Below are positions 49,542 through 57,250 of a stretch of DNA of 64,000 bases, piece after piece. This DNA comes from Streptomyces kaniharaensis. GTDB taxonomy: Bacteria > Actinomycetota > Actinomycetes > Streptomycetales > Streptomycetaceae. The translations under genes and the position numbers were made by a program. Below the pieces are notes generated by a model. It searched no databases. It saw nothing but the letters and a program-made list of their open reading frames with translations, and was not told where the DNA came from. Each line of letters starts with the position of its first letter. The first letter of the stretch is position 1. The stretch spans positions 2,986,001 to 3,050,000 of the forward strand of contig NZ_WBOF01000001.1 in NCBI RefSeq assembly GCF_009569385.1, written 5' to 3'.

Positions 49542-49755
49542 GGGCACCACCCCTCCCAAAGTCGACTACGGCGGGACCTGCGGATCGGGTGTCGCGGCTG
49601 GTTCACCACCTCGCCACGTCCGGCAAAACCGGTCATAGCATCACAAGGTGGGCGCAGGTCGGGCAAGCACCCGACGGAGGTGTGTTGGTTGCGGTGCCGG
49701 TCCTTCGCCGGGCCCGCCGGCGGGGCGCCGTGAGGGCCGTTCCGGTGTCGGGAGG

Positions 49756-49786
49756 GGCGCCCCGCCCGGGGCCCGGGCGGGGCGCC
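49756..49786 (-). terminator. GC-rich hairpin after the Dabb gene
   Basis: GGCGCCCCGCCCGGG and its exact complement are separated by a single base, so a 31-bp near-continuous dyad forms. It is followed on the minus strand by CCTCCCG. It serves the gene ending at 49824. Confidence 0.75.
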
Positions 49787-49823
49787 GTGGTTCGTCCGGG
49801 GACAAGCCCGGGCGGACGGGGGC

Positions 49824-50117
49824 TCAGACCTCGATGTCGGCGATCACCCAGGTGGCGAACTCGCGCCAGAGGCCGGCCGCGGCCTGGTGGGCCGGGTGGG
49901 TCAGGTAGGCCTGGAGCGCGTCGCGGTCCTCGACCAGGCTGTTGATCGCGTAGTCGTACGCGATGTCGCGCTCGGTGGTGTTCCAGCCGCACTCCCACTC
50001 GCGCAGCTCGGGGATCAGCGAGCCGAGCTCGGCGAACGCCTTGGCGCCGGCGAGCGCGCGCTCGTCGTCCTTGCTGACGCCTTCGTTGAGCTTGAACAGG
50101 ACCAGGTGCCGAATCAC
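49824..50117 (-). CDS. Dabb (stress-responsive alpha/beta barrel) protein
   Basis: The protein has 97 residues. GTG 50117 lies seven bases after GAGGAG. The sequence MIRHLVLFKLNEGVSKDDER starts the dimeric alpha/beta-barrel fold, and the segment from AYDYAINSLVEDRDALQAYL through THPAHQAAAGLWREF ends it, with the conserved HP-HQ motif. Dabb proteins form small ferredoxin-like dimers; some bind ligands or act on polyketides, most are uncharacterised. It is not linked to a biosynthetic cluster here. Confidence 0.9.
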   Translation of the reverse strand: MIRHLVLFKLNEGVSKDDERALAGAKAFAELGSLIPELREWECGWNTTERDIAYDYAINSLVEDRDALQAYLTHPAHQAAAGLWREFATWVIADIEV

Positions 50118-50195
50118 GATGCCGCTCCTCGCGGACGGGGGTGGAAAGTCCCGCCCACCGTAACGGGTGCGCCGGGCACGGATCACCGCCGCCCG

Positions 50196-50360
50196 CTACT
50201 TGATCAGCCCGGTCATGAAGGTGCCGACCGCCTTGGCGGCGTTCGAGATGCCCTCGAAGCCCAGTTGGACGAGTTCGGCGGAGCGGGCGGGTGAGGTGAT
50301 GATCGAGTAGAGGACGAAGATGAGCAGGAGGACCATGCCGATCTTCTTCGCCTGCGCCAT
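50196..50360 (-). CDS. Small conserved membrane protein, 54 residues
   Basis: ATG 50360 follows GGGAGGAAGG. The peptide starts MAQAKKIGMVLLLIFVLYSI and continues ITSPARSAELVQLGFEGISN before ending TGLIK. One N-terminal hydrophobic helix with a basic start suggests membrane insertion with the rest outside, or an uncleaved signal; the C-terminal helix is amphipathic. Codon usage is that of the genome and the ribosome-binding site is strong, so I regard it as real. The function is unknown. Confidence 0.75.
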   Translation of the reverse strand: MAQAKKIGMVLLLIFVLYSIITSPARSAELVQLGFEGISNAAKAVGTFMTGLIK

Positions 50361-50767
50361 CGGGTGACCTTCCTCCCTGCTTTGGCCGCCGTCATCCGGT
50401 CCCCGAGCGGCCGTGCAGGGGCAGCTTATCCACCGGACGGGCTATCAAGTGTGCGACGCGTTGGCCCGGCGGGACGAAGGTCCCCGCGGGTGGGGCCTTT
50501 CTCCGGATGCCCGCGTGCGACCTCGGCGGCAGGATGGTCGATGTGCCGAGGACCTGGCAGGAGTCCCCGGTGCGTGGATCCGGAGCTCCCCGCTGTGGGA
50601 CCGGGTGTCGCGGCTTCCCCCGATGCGGCACCGGTTGTGGGACTCCGCCGGGGGAGCGGCCGGCCCCCCGAACCGCTCCCCCTCCAGGCTCCGTACTCGT
50701 TGAGGGTGTTGGTGGTCATCGGCCCGGAGAGCGGAGCCGTTTCCGCGTTCGAGGGTGCGTGGAAACG
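50361..50767. other. Intergenic region (407 bp), no gene supported
   Basis: I looked for an SRP RNA, which is often near a tRNA-Ser in actinobacteria, but saw no conserved GGAAGCAGC-type loop. Frames crossing the region are Pro/Arg-rich and lack ribosome-binding sites. It probably holds the promoter of the 54-residue protein gene. Confidence 0.45.
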
Positions 50768-50800
50768 CCGAGGGCCCGTCCGGATCGGACGGGCCCTCGG
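50768..50800 (-). terminator. Hairpin terminator of tRNA-Ser(CGA)
   Basis: The 15-bp perfect stem CCGAGGGCCCGTCCG/CGGACGGGCCCTCGG has a three-base loop and lies nine bases beyond the tRNA 3' end. Confidence 0.92.
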
Positions 50801-50809
50801 GATTCGTGG

Positions 50810-50896
50810 CGGTAGCGGTGGGATTCGAACCCACGGTGGAGTTGCCCCCACACACGCTTTCGAGGCGTGCTCCTTTGGCCGCTCGGACACGCTACC
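50810..50896 (-). tRNA. tRNA-Ser (anticodon CGA)
   Basis: On the minus strand, the acceptor GGTAGCG pairs with CGCTACC. The anticodon stem-loop CACGC-CTCGAAA-GCGTG gives CGA. A long variable arm and T-loop GTTCGAATC are present. Length is 87 nt with no encoded CCA. Confidence 0.97.
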
Positions 50897-50952
50897 GAGG
50901 GGAACTCTACCGGACGGGTGGCGCGGTCACGAAATCCGTATCCCGACCGACC

Positions 50953-51474
50953 TCAGCGGTGGGTGTCGAAGAACTCGCGCAGCTGCTCGCCGCATTCCTC
51001 GGCGAGCACGCCCCAGATCACCTCGGGCCGGTGGTTGAGCCGGCGGTCGCGCATCACGTCGAAGAGCGAGCCGGCCGCGCCGGCCTTCTCGTCGAGGGCG
51101 CCGTAGACCACCCGGTCGATCCGGGACAGCACGATGGCGCCCGCGCACATGGTGCAGGGCTCCAGGGTGACGACCAGCGTGCAGCCGCTGAGCCGCCATT
51201 CTCCGGTCTTCTCGGCGGCCTGCCGGATCGCGACCACCTCGGCGTGCGCGGTCGGGTCGCCGACGGCCTCGCGCTCGTTGTGGCCGCGCCCGATCACCTC
51301 GCCGTCCGGGCCCAGGACGAGCGCCCCGACCGGGACGTCCCCGGTGGCCGGCGCCAGAGCGGCCTCGGCGATGGCCAGGCGCATCGGCGCCGCCCAGCGG
51401 TCGCGGACCGGGTCGGGGCGGACGGGGGCGGGCAGCGGGGCGATCAGGGGGGCTGCGGGGGATGCGGACTGCAT
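50953..51474 (-). CDS. tadA: tRNA-specific adenosine deaminase
   Basis: The protein has about 173 residues and deaminates A34 to inosine in tRNA-Arg(ACG), two copies of which are at 28.6-28.8 kb. The zinc-site motifs are present: DPTAHAEVVAIRQAAEK (His and the proton-shuttle Glu) and LEPCTMCAGAIVLSRIDRVV (two Cys). The conserved domain begins at MRLAIAEAALAPATGDVPVG. ATG 51474 has only a weak ribosome-binding site and GTG 51507 is an alternative, so the first 40 residues are uncertain. It lies 41 bp after its associated-protein gene on the same strand. Confidence 0.95.
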   Translation of the reverse strand: MQSASPAAPLIAPLPAPVRPDPVRDRWAAPMRLAIAEAALAPATGDVPVGALVLGPDGEVIGRGHNEREAVGDPTAHAEVVAIRQAAEKTGEWRLSGCTLVVTLEPCTMCAGAIVLSRIDRVVYGALDEKAGAAGSLFDVMRDRRLNHRPEVIWGVLAEECGEQLREFFDTHR

Positions 51475-51514
51475 GGCATCCAGTGTCGGGTATCCGGCGG
51501 AGGACACCCGCCAC

Positions 51515-52069
51515 CTACCGGACCGCCTCCAGGACCTCGCCGCAGCCCAGGGCCTCGGCGATCTCCTCCAGGGCGTCGCCCGGCACCGCGCCCTCGCCGC
51601 TGAGGGCGAGCAGCTCGTCGGAGGGCAGGCCGAACTCGGTGAGCAGGTGGGAGTCGCCGAGCGGTCCGACCGGGACGCCGCCGTGCGGGCCGGCGTCCTC
51701 GTTGGCCTCCTCGTCCAGGCTCTCCGCGGCCTCGCCGTCCTCCAGCTCGACGACCAGGTGGTCCAGGTCGCCGAACTCGCTCTCGCCGGCCTGGTCGACC
51801 AGCTCGTCGGTGAGGACGGAGCCGTAGGAGCTGCGGGCGGCGGTGGCGCCGTCCGACACGAAGATCCGCGGATCCTCCTCGCCGTCCACCCGGACGATGG
51901 CGAACCAGGCGTCCTCCTGTTCGATGAAGATCAGGACGCTGTCGTCGTCCTGCGCGGCGTCGCGGGCCAGGTCGGTCAGATCGGCCAGGGTTTCGACGTC
52001 GTCGAGCTCCGTCTCGCTCACATCCCACCCGTCCTCGGTGCGAGCAAGCACTGCAGCGAAGTACGCCAC
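51515..52069 (-). CDS. tRNA adenosine deaminase-associated protein
   Basis: The protein has 184 residues. GTG 52069 lies eight bases after GGGAG and gives the conserved start MAYFAAVLARTEDGWDVSET. It is very acidic (LADLTDLARDAAQDDDSVLI; AAESLDEEANEDAGPHGG) and ends SGEGAVPGDALEEIAEALGC. It is always next to tadA in actinobacteria, hence the family name. A physical or functional link to TadA is assumed but its role is unknown. Confidence 0.88.
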   Translation of the reverse strand: MAYFAAVLARTEDGWDVSETELDDVETLADLTDLARDAAQDDDSVLIFIEQEDAWFAIVRVDGEEDPRIFVSDGATAARSSYGSVLTDELVDQAGESEFGDLDHLVVELEDGEAAESLDEEANEDAGPHGGVPVGPLGDSHLLTEFGLPSDELLALSGEGAVPGDALEEIAEALGCGEVLEAVR

Positions 52070-52315
52070 CAGGGACACTCCCAAGATCATCGGTCTCGGT
52101 TGTCGGCACGCACGGCGACTCGAACATCTGGCCGCCCCCGCGCCAGAGGCGGTCCGCTGTTCGGACCGTCCCATCGGAATCGTGACAGAAAGCCCGCCCT
52201 TGCGGGGGGTGTTCGGCAGCGCGTCTTTGCAGGTCGTGTCGGAAGGGTTGGCCGGCGGCCGGTGTGGCGCGACCGGGGCCGTCCCAAGCCCGCCGGGAGC
52301 CCGCCGGACCCCGTG

Positions 52316-52552
52316 TCAGATCCGGAAGGTTCGCATCCGCATCGCCTCGCGCATCCGCCGCTCCTTGGTCCGGCGGGGCTGGACCCGCTCCCGCAGCTCC
52401 CGCGCCTCGGCGAGTTCGCGGAGGAAGAGGGCCCGCCGTTTGCGGCGCTCCGACTCGGTCTCCGGGGGGTCCTGCGGCGGGCCCGGACGGCTGCCCGACG
52501 GGCCTCTGGGCTGCTCCGTCGAGCCGTCCCCGGCCTTCGGGTTGCTCGTCAT
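52316..52552 (-). CDS. Small charged hypothetical protein, 78 residues
   Basis: ATG 52552 begins MTSNPKAGDGSTEQPRGPSG. The C-terminal half is a strongly charged helix (SERRKRRALFLRELAEAREL, RERVQPRRTKERRMREAMRM) ending RTFRI. A conserved RxxMRxAMRMRTF-type end is seen in small Streptomyces proteins at this position between tadA and upp. There are no cysteines or membrane segments. It could bind nucleic acid by charge; the function is unknown. A longer start upstream is less likely. Confidence 0.65.
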   Translation of the reverse strand: MTSNPKAGDGSTEQPRGPSGSRPGPPQDPPETESERRKRRALFLRELAEARELRERVQPRRTKERRMREAMRMRTFRI

Positions 52553-52723
52553 AAGACGTGACATTCCCAGAACGGTCCGGTTGATACCACAGCACCCGGT
52601 TCCGTCCGGACATTCGCGGTGCGTCACGGCGTGTCACGCCCGAGTGAGACCGGACCCCCTCCGGTAGGCCGTTCCGGGGGGCGGCGGGCCCGCGGCGAGT
52701 CGTACGGGCGTCCGGGACCGGGC

Positions 52724-52729
52724 TAACCT
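52724..52729 (+). promoter_or_regulatory. -10 box of a leaderless upp promoter
   Basis: TAACCT ends six bases before the upp ATG at 52736, so the transcript should start at the start codon. No ribosome-binding site is present. Confidence 0.65.
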
Positions 52730-52735
52730 CGGTAC

Positions 52736-53371
52736 ATGCGTCTCCACGTCGTCGACCACCCCCTGGTCGCCCACAAACTCTCCACCCTGCGCGACGAGCG
52801 CACCGACTCGCCGACCTTCCGTCGCCTGACCGACGAGCTGGTGACCCTCCTCGCCTATGAGGCCACCCGGGACGTCCGCACCGACGCGGTGGAGATCACC
52901 ACGCCCGTGGCGGTCACCACCGGCACCCGGCTGAGCTACCCGCGCCCGCTGGTGGTGCCGATCCTGCGGGCCGGTCTCGGCATGCTGGACGGGATGACCC
53001 GCCTGCTGCCGACCGCCGAGGTGGGCTTCCTCGGCATGGTGCGCAACGAGGAGACCCTGGAGGCCTCCACGTACGCCACCCGGATGCCGGACGACCTCTC
53101 CGGCCGCCAGGTCTACGTGCTCGACCCGATGCTGGCCACCGGCGGCACCCTGGTCGCGGCGATCAGGATGCTGATCGAGCGCGGCGCCACCGACGTCACC
53201 GCGGTGGTGCTGCTGGCCGCGCCCGAGGGCGTCGAGGTGATGAAGCGGGAGCTGGCGGACCTGCCGGTCACCGTGGTCACCGCCGCGATGGACGAGCGGC
53301 TCAACGAGAACGGCTACATCGTCCCCGGCCTCGGCGACGCGGGCGACCGCCTGTACGGCACCGCCGGCTGA
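52736..53371 (+). CDS. upp: Uracil phosphoribosyltransferase
   Basis: The protein has 211 residues and makes UMP from uracil and PRPP in pyrimidine salvage. Motifs seen: [20 protein letters not shown] (start), [18 protein letters not shown], and the PRPP-binding loop [20 protein letters not shown]. The uracil-binding C-terminal [16 protein letters not shown] is complete. ATG 52736 is six bases after a -10 box, pointing to leaderless translation. A terminator follows 23 bp after the stop. The gene is monocistronic. Confidence 0.97.
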   Translation: MRLHVVDHPLVAHKLSTLRDERTDSPTFRRLTDELVTLLAYEATRDVRTDAVEITTPVAVTTGTRLSYPRPLVVPILRAGLGMLDGMTRLLPTAEVGFLGMVRNEETLEASTYATRMPDDLSGRQVYVLDPMLATGGTLVAAIRMLIERGATDVTAVVLLAAPEGVEVMKRELADLPVTVVTAAMDERLNENGYIVPGLGDAGDRLYGTAG

Positions 53372-53393
53372 GCCGGATCCCCCGAACGGACGA

Positions 53394-53422
53394 GAGCCCC
53401 CCGGCGGATCGCCGGGGGGCTC
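53394..53422. terminator. Hairpin terminator between upp and the LytR_C gene
   Basis: The 13-bp perfect stem GAGCCCCCCGGCG/CGCCGGGGGGCTC has a 3-base loop, followed by CCTTGTT on the plus side. Confidence 0.9.
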
Positions 53423-53452
53423 CCTTGTTCGTCCGCGAGGTCCGGCGGAGGG

Positions 53453-54142
53453 TCAGCAGGTGCCGGTGGCGCTCGGCGTGGGGGACGGCTTGGTGGCCAG
53501 CGCGAGAGCGGCGGCGGCCTGGGTCTCGTCCAGCAGGGCGTTGTAGCTGTCGCCGATGACGAAGTCCACGCTGGCGTCGGTCCGGGCGTCGGCGGTGGCG
53601 GTGGCCCCGGCGATCTGCGAGGTGAGCAGGGTGGAGGCGCCGGCGCCGGCGGGGCCGGCGATCACCTGGGCGGTGCCGGGCACCTTCTTGTCCAGCTCGG
53701 CGGGGGCGTTGCCGACCTTGCCGATGGCGAAGCCGCGCTTCTTGAGCTCCTCGGCGGTCCGCCCGGCCAGGCCGGACTTGGTGGTGGCGTTGTAGACGTT
53801 CACCGTGACGGCGGCCGGCTGAGGGATCGCGTGCGGGTCGCCGGGGGCGGCCGCGGGGGCGCCGGAGGCGGCGGGCGCGCCCGGCGAGGCGGCCGGGGTG
53901 GGGGCGGCCAGCGCCTTGCCGGACGGCGTGGCGCAGGCCTGGGCGCTGCTGTGCCTGTTCTTGCCGGTGAAGATGTCGTAGAGCTGCACGCCGCCGAGGC
54001 CGATCAGAGCCAGCGCGAGCAGTGCCGCGAGCCCGGCGATCACCTTGCGGCTCTTCCTCGGCGGCCGGCCGAGGCGCGGATAGGCGTTGCCGGTGATGCG
54101 GTACTGCTTCCCCTTGAGCCCTTGGGGAGTCAACATGCTCAC
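53453..54142 (-). CDS. LytR C-terminal domain membrane protein
   Basis: The protein has 229 residues. GTG 54142 lies seven bases after GGGGGAG. A short cytoplasmic N-terminus (MSMLTPQGLKGKQYRITGNA) precedes one transmembrane helix (about 35-55, IAGLAALLALALIGLGGVQL). A Pro/Ala linker follows, then the LytR_C fold (about 110-215, VTVNVYNATTKSGLAGRTAE, ELKKRGFAIGKVGNAPAELD). The LytR-CpsA-Psr catalytic domain is absent, so the protein is an accessory, not a wall-polymer ligase. Function at the envelope is inferred from topology. Confidence 0.88.
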   Translation of the reverse strand: MSMLTPQGLKGKQYRITGNAYPRLGRPPRKSRKVIAGLAALLALALIGLGGVQLYDIFTGKNRHSSAQACATPSGKALAAPTPAASPGAPAASGAPAAAPGDPHAIPQPAAVTVNVYNATTKSGLAGRTAEELKKRGFAIGKVGNAPAELDKKVPGTAQVIAGPAGAGASTLLTSQIAGATATADARTDASVDFVIGDSYNALLDETQAAAALALATKPSPTPSATGTC

Positions 54143-54311
54143 GGTTTGTCTCCCCCTTGTGCCGGGGCGGGGTCGGGATGACGGTGGGTCGGCCGGTGAC
54201 GGGAGCGCCTCCCGCCCGAAGGCTGGGGGAGGATCCCCTGGTCGCGGCCGTAGTCAGCAGATTAGTGCCGGATGCCCGTGAAGGTACTAAATGATCATCG
54301 ACTGGAGTACC

Positions 54312-54335
54312 CCGGTACCCGAAAGGAGGTACCGG
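54312..54335. repeat. Inverted repeat CCGGTACC-N8-GGTACCGG
   Basis: Perfect 8-bp arms flank the loop CCGAAAGG-like octamer (CGAAAGGA). It is located upstream of the LytR_C gene and downstream of the convergent side of the gene at 54423. It could be an operator or RNA hairpin. Confidence 0.5.
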
Positions 54336-54363
54336 AGGGGTGCCCGGACGCCCGGGTACGACG

Positions 54364-54400
54364 GGACCGCCCTTCGCCGGGGTCGGCGAGGGGGCGGTCC
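54364..54400 (-). terminator. Hairpin terminator
   Basis: GGACCGCCC pairs with GGGCGGTCC, and an inner TCGCC/GGCGA pair extends the structure. It lies 23 bp beyond the stop of the gene at 54423. Confidence 0.7.
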
Positions 54401-54422
54401 GGAAGCAGGCTGACGGAGCCCG

Positions 54423-54719
54423 TCACTCCATTTCGAGGACGCGGGCGTGCAGCACCTGGCGCTGCTGCAGCGCGGCCCGTACGGCCCGGTGCAGCCCGTC
54501 CTCCAGGTAGAGGTCGCCGTGCCACTTCACCACGTGGGCGAAGAGGTCCCCGTAGAAGGTCGAGTCCTCGGCCAGCAGGGTTTCGAGGTCGAGTTGTCCC
54601 TTGGTGGTCACCAGCTGGTCGAGCCGCACCGGACGCGGGGCGACGTCAGCCCACTGGCGGGTGCTGGTACGGCCGTGATCCGGGTACGGCCGCCCGTTGC
54701 CGATGCGCTTGAAGATCAC
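54423..54719 (-). CDS. Conserved small actinobacterial protein (annotated VapB-like)
   Basis: The protein has 98 residues, starting at GTG 54719. The sequence MIFKRIGNGRPYPDHGRTST continues RQWADVAPRPVRLDQLVTTK and ends YLEDGLHRAVRAALQQRQVL. Near-identical proteins occur throughout Streptomyces, some labelled type II antitoxin VapB. I see no AbrB/SpoVT or ribbon-helix-helix motif and no toxin gene adjacent. The segment DGLHRAVRA resembles the DGxHR motif of ParB-type nucleases, which is a better lead. Strong conservation suggests an important but unknown role. Confidence 0.85.
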   Translation of the reverse strand: MIFKRIGNGRPYPDHGRTSTRQWADVAPRPVRLDQLVTTKGQLDLETLLAEDSTFYGDLFAHVVKWHGDLYLEDGLHRAVRAALQQRQVLHARVLEME

Positions 54720-54854
54720 ACGGAAAGCCTACCGTTTGGGCGGCGGATGGCGCAGCAGCCGCGTCGCCGCCGCGCGCGTCGCCGTGAACCGCGGGTGGAC
54801 GTTTGTGGCTGTTTTGCAGGAAATGTCGCGAACATTCGCTGTGCCCCGGGTGGC

Positions 54855-55511
54855 CTAGAGGCCCAGGTCGTCCAGCTCCTTGAGCAGGGCGGCGTTCGGG
54901 CTGCTGCTGCTCGGCGCGGGTACGGGCGCGGGCTTCGGGGCGCCGCCGCGGAGCAGCCAGGCGGCGGAAAGCCCACCGATCAGCCCGCCCAGGTGGCCCA
55001 GCCAGCTGACGCCCGGGGAGCCCGGAAGGATGCCGATCAGCAGGTACGAGTAGATCGCGGCGACGACCACACCGATCGCCGCGTCCAGCAGGTTGCGGTC
55101 GAGGACCCCGCGCAGCACCACGTAGCCGAAGTAGCCGTAGACCATGCCGCTCGCCCCGGCCGTGACCGTGCCCGGGCTCTCCAGCAGCCAGACCGTCAGG
55201 CCGCCGGACACCGCGATCACCAGGCTGGCCAGCAGGAACCTGCGCATGCCCCGGTAGGCGGCGAGGAAGCCGAACACGAACAGGGGCCAGGAGTTGGCCT
55301 CGATGTGGCCCCAACTGTTGTGCAGGAGGTGCATGGTGAACATCTCCGGCAGCTCGTCCAGCCGCTGCGGGCGCAGCCCGAAGTCCCGGGAGAGCCGGTA
55401 GTCGTCCAGCCAGTTCACCAGCTGCACCGACCATATGACGGCCTGGATGCCGAGCATCGTGAACAGCGCGCGGCGGGAATCGGAGAGCAGACGGGCGAGG
55501 TTGGAGGCCAT
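54855..55511 (-). CDS. Rhomboid family intramembrane serine protease
   Basis: The protein has 218 residues, starting at ATG 55511. About six transmembrane helices are present. The catalytic Ser lies in TVTAGASGMVYGYFGYVVLR (GxSG form). The His is in VSWLGHLGGLIGGLSAAWLL, and MHLLHNSWGHIEANSWPLFV carries the His/Asn-rich oxyanion region. The Ala/Pro/Ser tail is cytoplasmic. Rhomboids cut membrane proteins within the bilayer; the substrates are unknown. TACAGT about nine bases upstream hints at a leaderless start. Confidence 0.9.
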   Translation of the reverse strand: MASNLARLLSDSRRALFTMLGIQAVIWSVQLVNWLDDYRLSRDFGLRPQRLDELPEMFTMHLLHNSWGHIEANSWPLFVFGFLAAYRGMRRFLLASLVIAVSGGLTVWLLESPGTVTAGASGMVYGYFGYVVLRGVLDRNLLDAAIGVVVAAIYSYLLIGILPGSPGVSWLGHLGGLIGGLSAAWLLRGGAPKPAPVPAPSSSSPNAALLKELDDLGL

Positions 55512-55630
55512 GACCCGACTGTAGGGGCCGCGGATCGGGAGGTGCACCCCATGGGACGTGCACCCCATTACATTGAGTCGGTCAGTTCAGCCCGAGGCCG
55601 TCCGCGGCCCACGTCGAGAGGTGACCCCGC

Positions 55631-56149
55631 ATGAGCGCTCGCCCGCCGCTGCCGTACGAGTTCCTGCCCCAGGTGCCGTCCTTCCCGCTGACCAGCGAGG
55701 ACATCGCCGAAGGCGGCACGCTGGCCCGGGAGTTCACCCACTCCGGCGGCAACCTCTCGCCGCAGCTGGCCTGGTCGGGCCTGCCCGCGGGCACCCGTGG
55801 CATCGCCGTCACCTGCTACGACCCGGACGCGCCGACCGGCTCCGGCTGGTGGCACTGGCTCGCCCTCAACCTGCCCGCCGACACCACCTCCCTGCCGCGC
55901 GGCGCCGGCTCCTCGGACCGCGACCTGCCCGGCGCGGCCTCCTTCCACGGGCGCAACGACTTCCCGGGCAACAAGTACGACGGCGCCGCCCCGCCGCCCG
56001 GTGCCCCGCACCGCTACGTCTTCGCCGTCCACGCGCTCGACGTGGAGAAGCTGGACGTCTCGGCCGACACCCCGCCGGCCCAGGTGGGCTTCCACCTCAC
56101 CTTCCACACCCTCGGCCGCGCCCTGCTCACCGCCGAGTACGGGGTCTGA
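55631..56149 (+). CDS. YbhB/YbcL (PEBP, Raf-kinase-inhibitor-like) protein
   Basis: The protein has 172 residues, starting at ATG 55631 after GAGAGGTGA. Ligand-site motifs: FTHSGGNLSPQLAWSGLPAG, YDPDAPTGSGWWHWLALNLP, and GRNDFPGNKYDGAAPPPGAP with HRYVFAVHALDVEKL. The PEBP fold binds phosphate-type ligands. Bacterial members are cytoplasmic and of unclear function, and this one has no signal peptide. Confidence 0.93.
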   Translation: MSARPPLPYEFLPQVPSFPLTSEDIAEGGTLAREFTHSGGNLSPQLAWSGLPAGTRGIAVTCYDPDAPTGSGWWHWLALNLPADTTSLPRGAGSSDRDLPGAASFHGRNDFPGNKYDGAAPPPGAPHRYVFAVHALDVEKLDVSADTPPAQVGFHLTFHTLGRALLTAEYGV

Positions 56150-56185
56150 GGTTCCGTCGTACGCCCGCGCCGGCCGCGCCGGGGT

Positions 56186-57154
56186 TCAACCCGCCTGGTC
56201 GGCGGCGCGGTTGGCGCGGGCGGCGAGGGTGCGCAGGTGGGCGATCAGCTCCGGGGGCTCGTGCACCTCGAAGTCGCAGTCGAGGAGCAGCAGTCCCGTC
56301 GCCAGCCACTTCAGGGAATCCGCCCGGGAGCGCAGACGGCAGCTGTGGTCGTCGATCGGTTCGACCTGGTAGTCCCCGGTCCAGGGCATCCAGCTGTCGA
56401 CCTCCGCGGCGGGGCGGTGCACGGTGGCGACCATGGTGTGCGTCATCGACCGGTGGCGCAGTTTGCTCGCCACGTACACGGCGGCGTTCTCGGCGGGGAG
56501 CGGGCGCGGGGTGAAACGGGCGCCGGTGGCGAAGGGCTCGCTGAGGCGGTCGACCCGGAAGAGCCGCCAGTCCTCCCGGTCCAGGTCGTAGCCGACCAGG
56601 TACCAGCGGCGGCCGGCCGAGACCAGGCGCTCGGGTTCGACGTTGCGCCGGGTCTCGGCGCCGTCGCGGGCCCGGTAGGCGAAGCGCAGGCGCTCGTGGT
56701 TGGCGACGGCGCCCGCGAGCACGGTGAGGTCGTCCGGGTCGACGGTCGGGCCGTCCCCGGCGAGCAGCGGCACGGTGGCCGTGTTGAGCGCGCCCACCCG
56801 GTGCCTCAGCCGGCCGGGCAGCACCTGGAGCAGCTTGCCGAGCGCCCGGACGGACGCCTCCTCGATGCCGACCACCGCGTGTCCGGCCGCCGCCCGCAGT
56901 CCGACCGCGATGGCGACGGCCTCCTCGTCGTCCAGCAGCAGCGGCGGCATCGCCGTCCCGGCCACCAGCCGGTAGCCGCCGACGGCGCCCATGGTCGCCT
57001 GCACCGGGTAGCCGAGGTCCCGCAGCCGGTCGATGTCGCGCCGGATCGTCCGGGGGCTGACACCGAGCCGTTCGGCGAGTTCGCTGCCGGGCCACTCGCG
57101 CGGCGTCTGGAGGAGGGACAGCAGGTTCAGCAGCCGGGCCGGGGTGTCGGTCAT
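56186..57154 (-). CDS. WYL-domain transcriptional regulator
   Basis: The protein has 322 residues, starting at ATG 57154. Residues 5-55 form a DeoR/HTH_11 winged helix (LSLLQTPREWPGSELAERLG, VSPRTIRRDIDRLRDLGYPV). Residues about 140-215 are the WYL domain (RRWYLVGYDLDREDWRLFRV) with a C-terminal WCX-like extension. WYL proteins sense ligands or nucleic acid. The gene is divergent from the MFS exporter across 96 bp, the usual place for a regulator of the exporter, probably binding the shared intergenic region. Confidence 0.92.
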   Translation of the reverse strand: MTDTPARLLNLLSLLQTPREWPGSELAERLGVSPRTIRRDIDRLRDLGYPVQATMGAVGGYRLVAGTAMPPLLLDDEEAVAIAVGLRAAAGHAVVGIEEASVRALGKLLQVLPGRLRHRVGALNTATVPLLAGDGPTVDPDDLTVLAGAVANHERLRFAYRARDGAETRRNVEPERLVSAGRRWYLVGYDLDREDWRLFRVDRLSEPFATGARFTPRPLPAENAAVYVASKLRHRSMTHTMVATVHRPAAEVDSWMPWTGDYQVEPIDDHSCRLRSRADSLKWLATGLLLLDCDFEVHEPPELIAHLRTLAARANRAADQAG

Positions 57155-57250
57155 GCCGTCCAGAATGCCGGAGAAGTGGGACAGGATCTGGCCTACATCC
57201 CCTCTACCGTCGCAGACGTGCCGACGAGCGAGACGAACGAGGAGCATCGG

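Noticed and set aside
50361-50767. Possible SRP RNA near tRNA-Ser
   Set aside because: No conserved SRP loop motif or long self-complementary arm was found in the region.
54423-54719. VapB/VapC toxin-antitoxin locus
   Set aside because: No PIN-domain toxin gene is adjacent, and the protein lacks a recognisable antitoxin DNA-binding motif.
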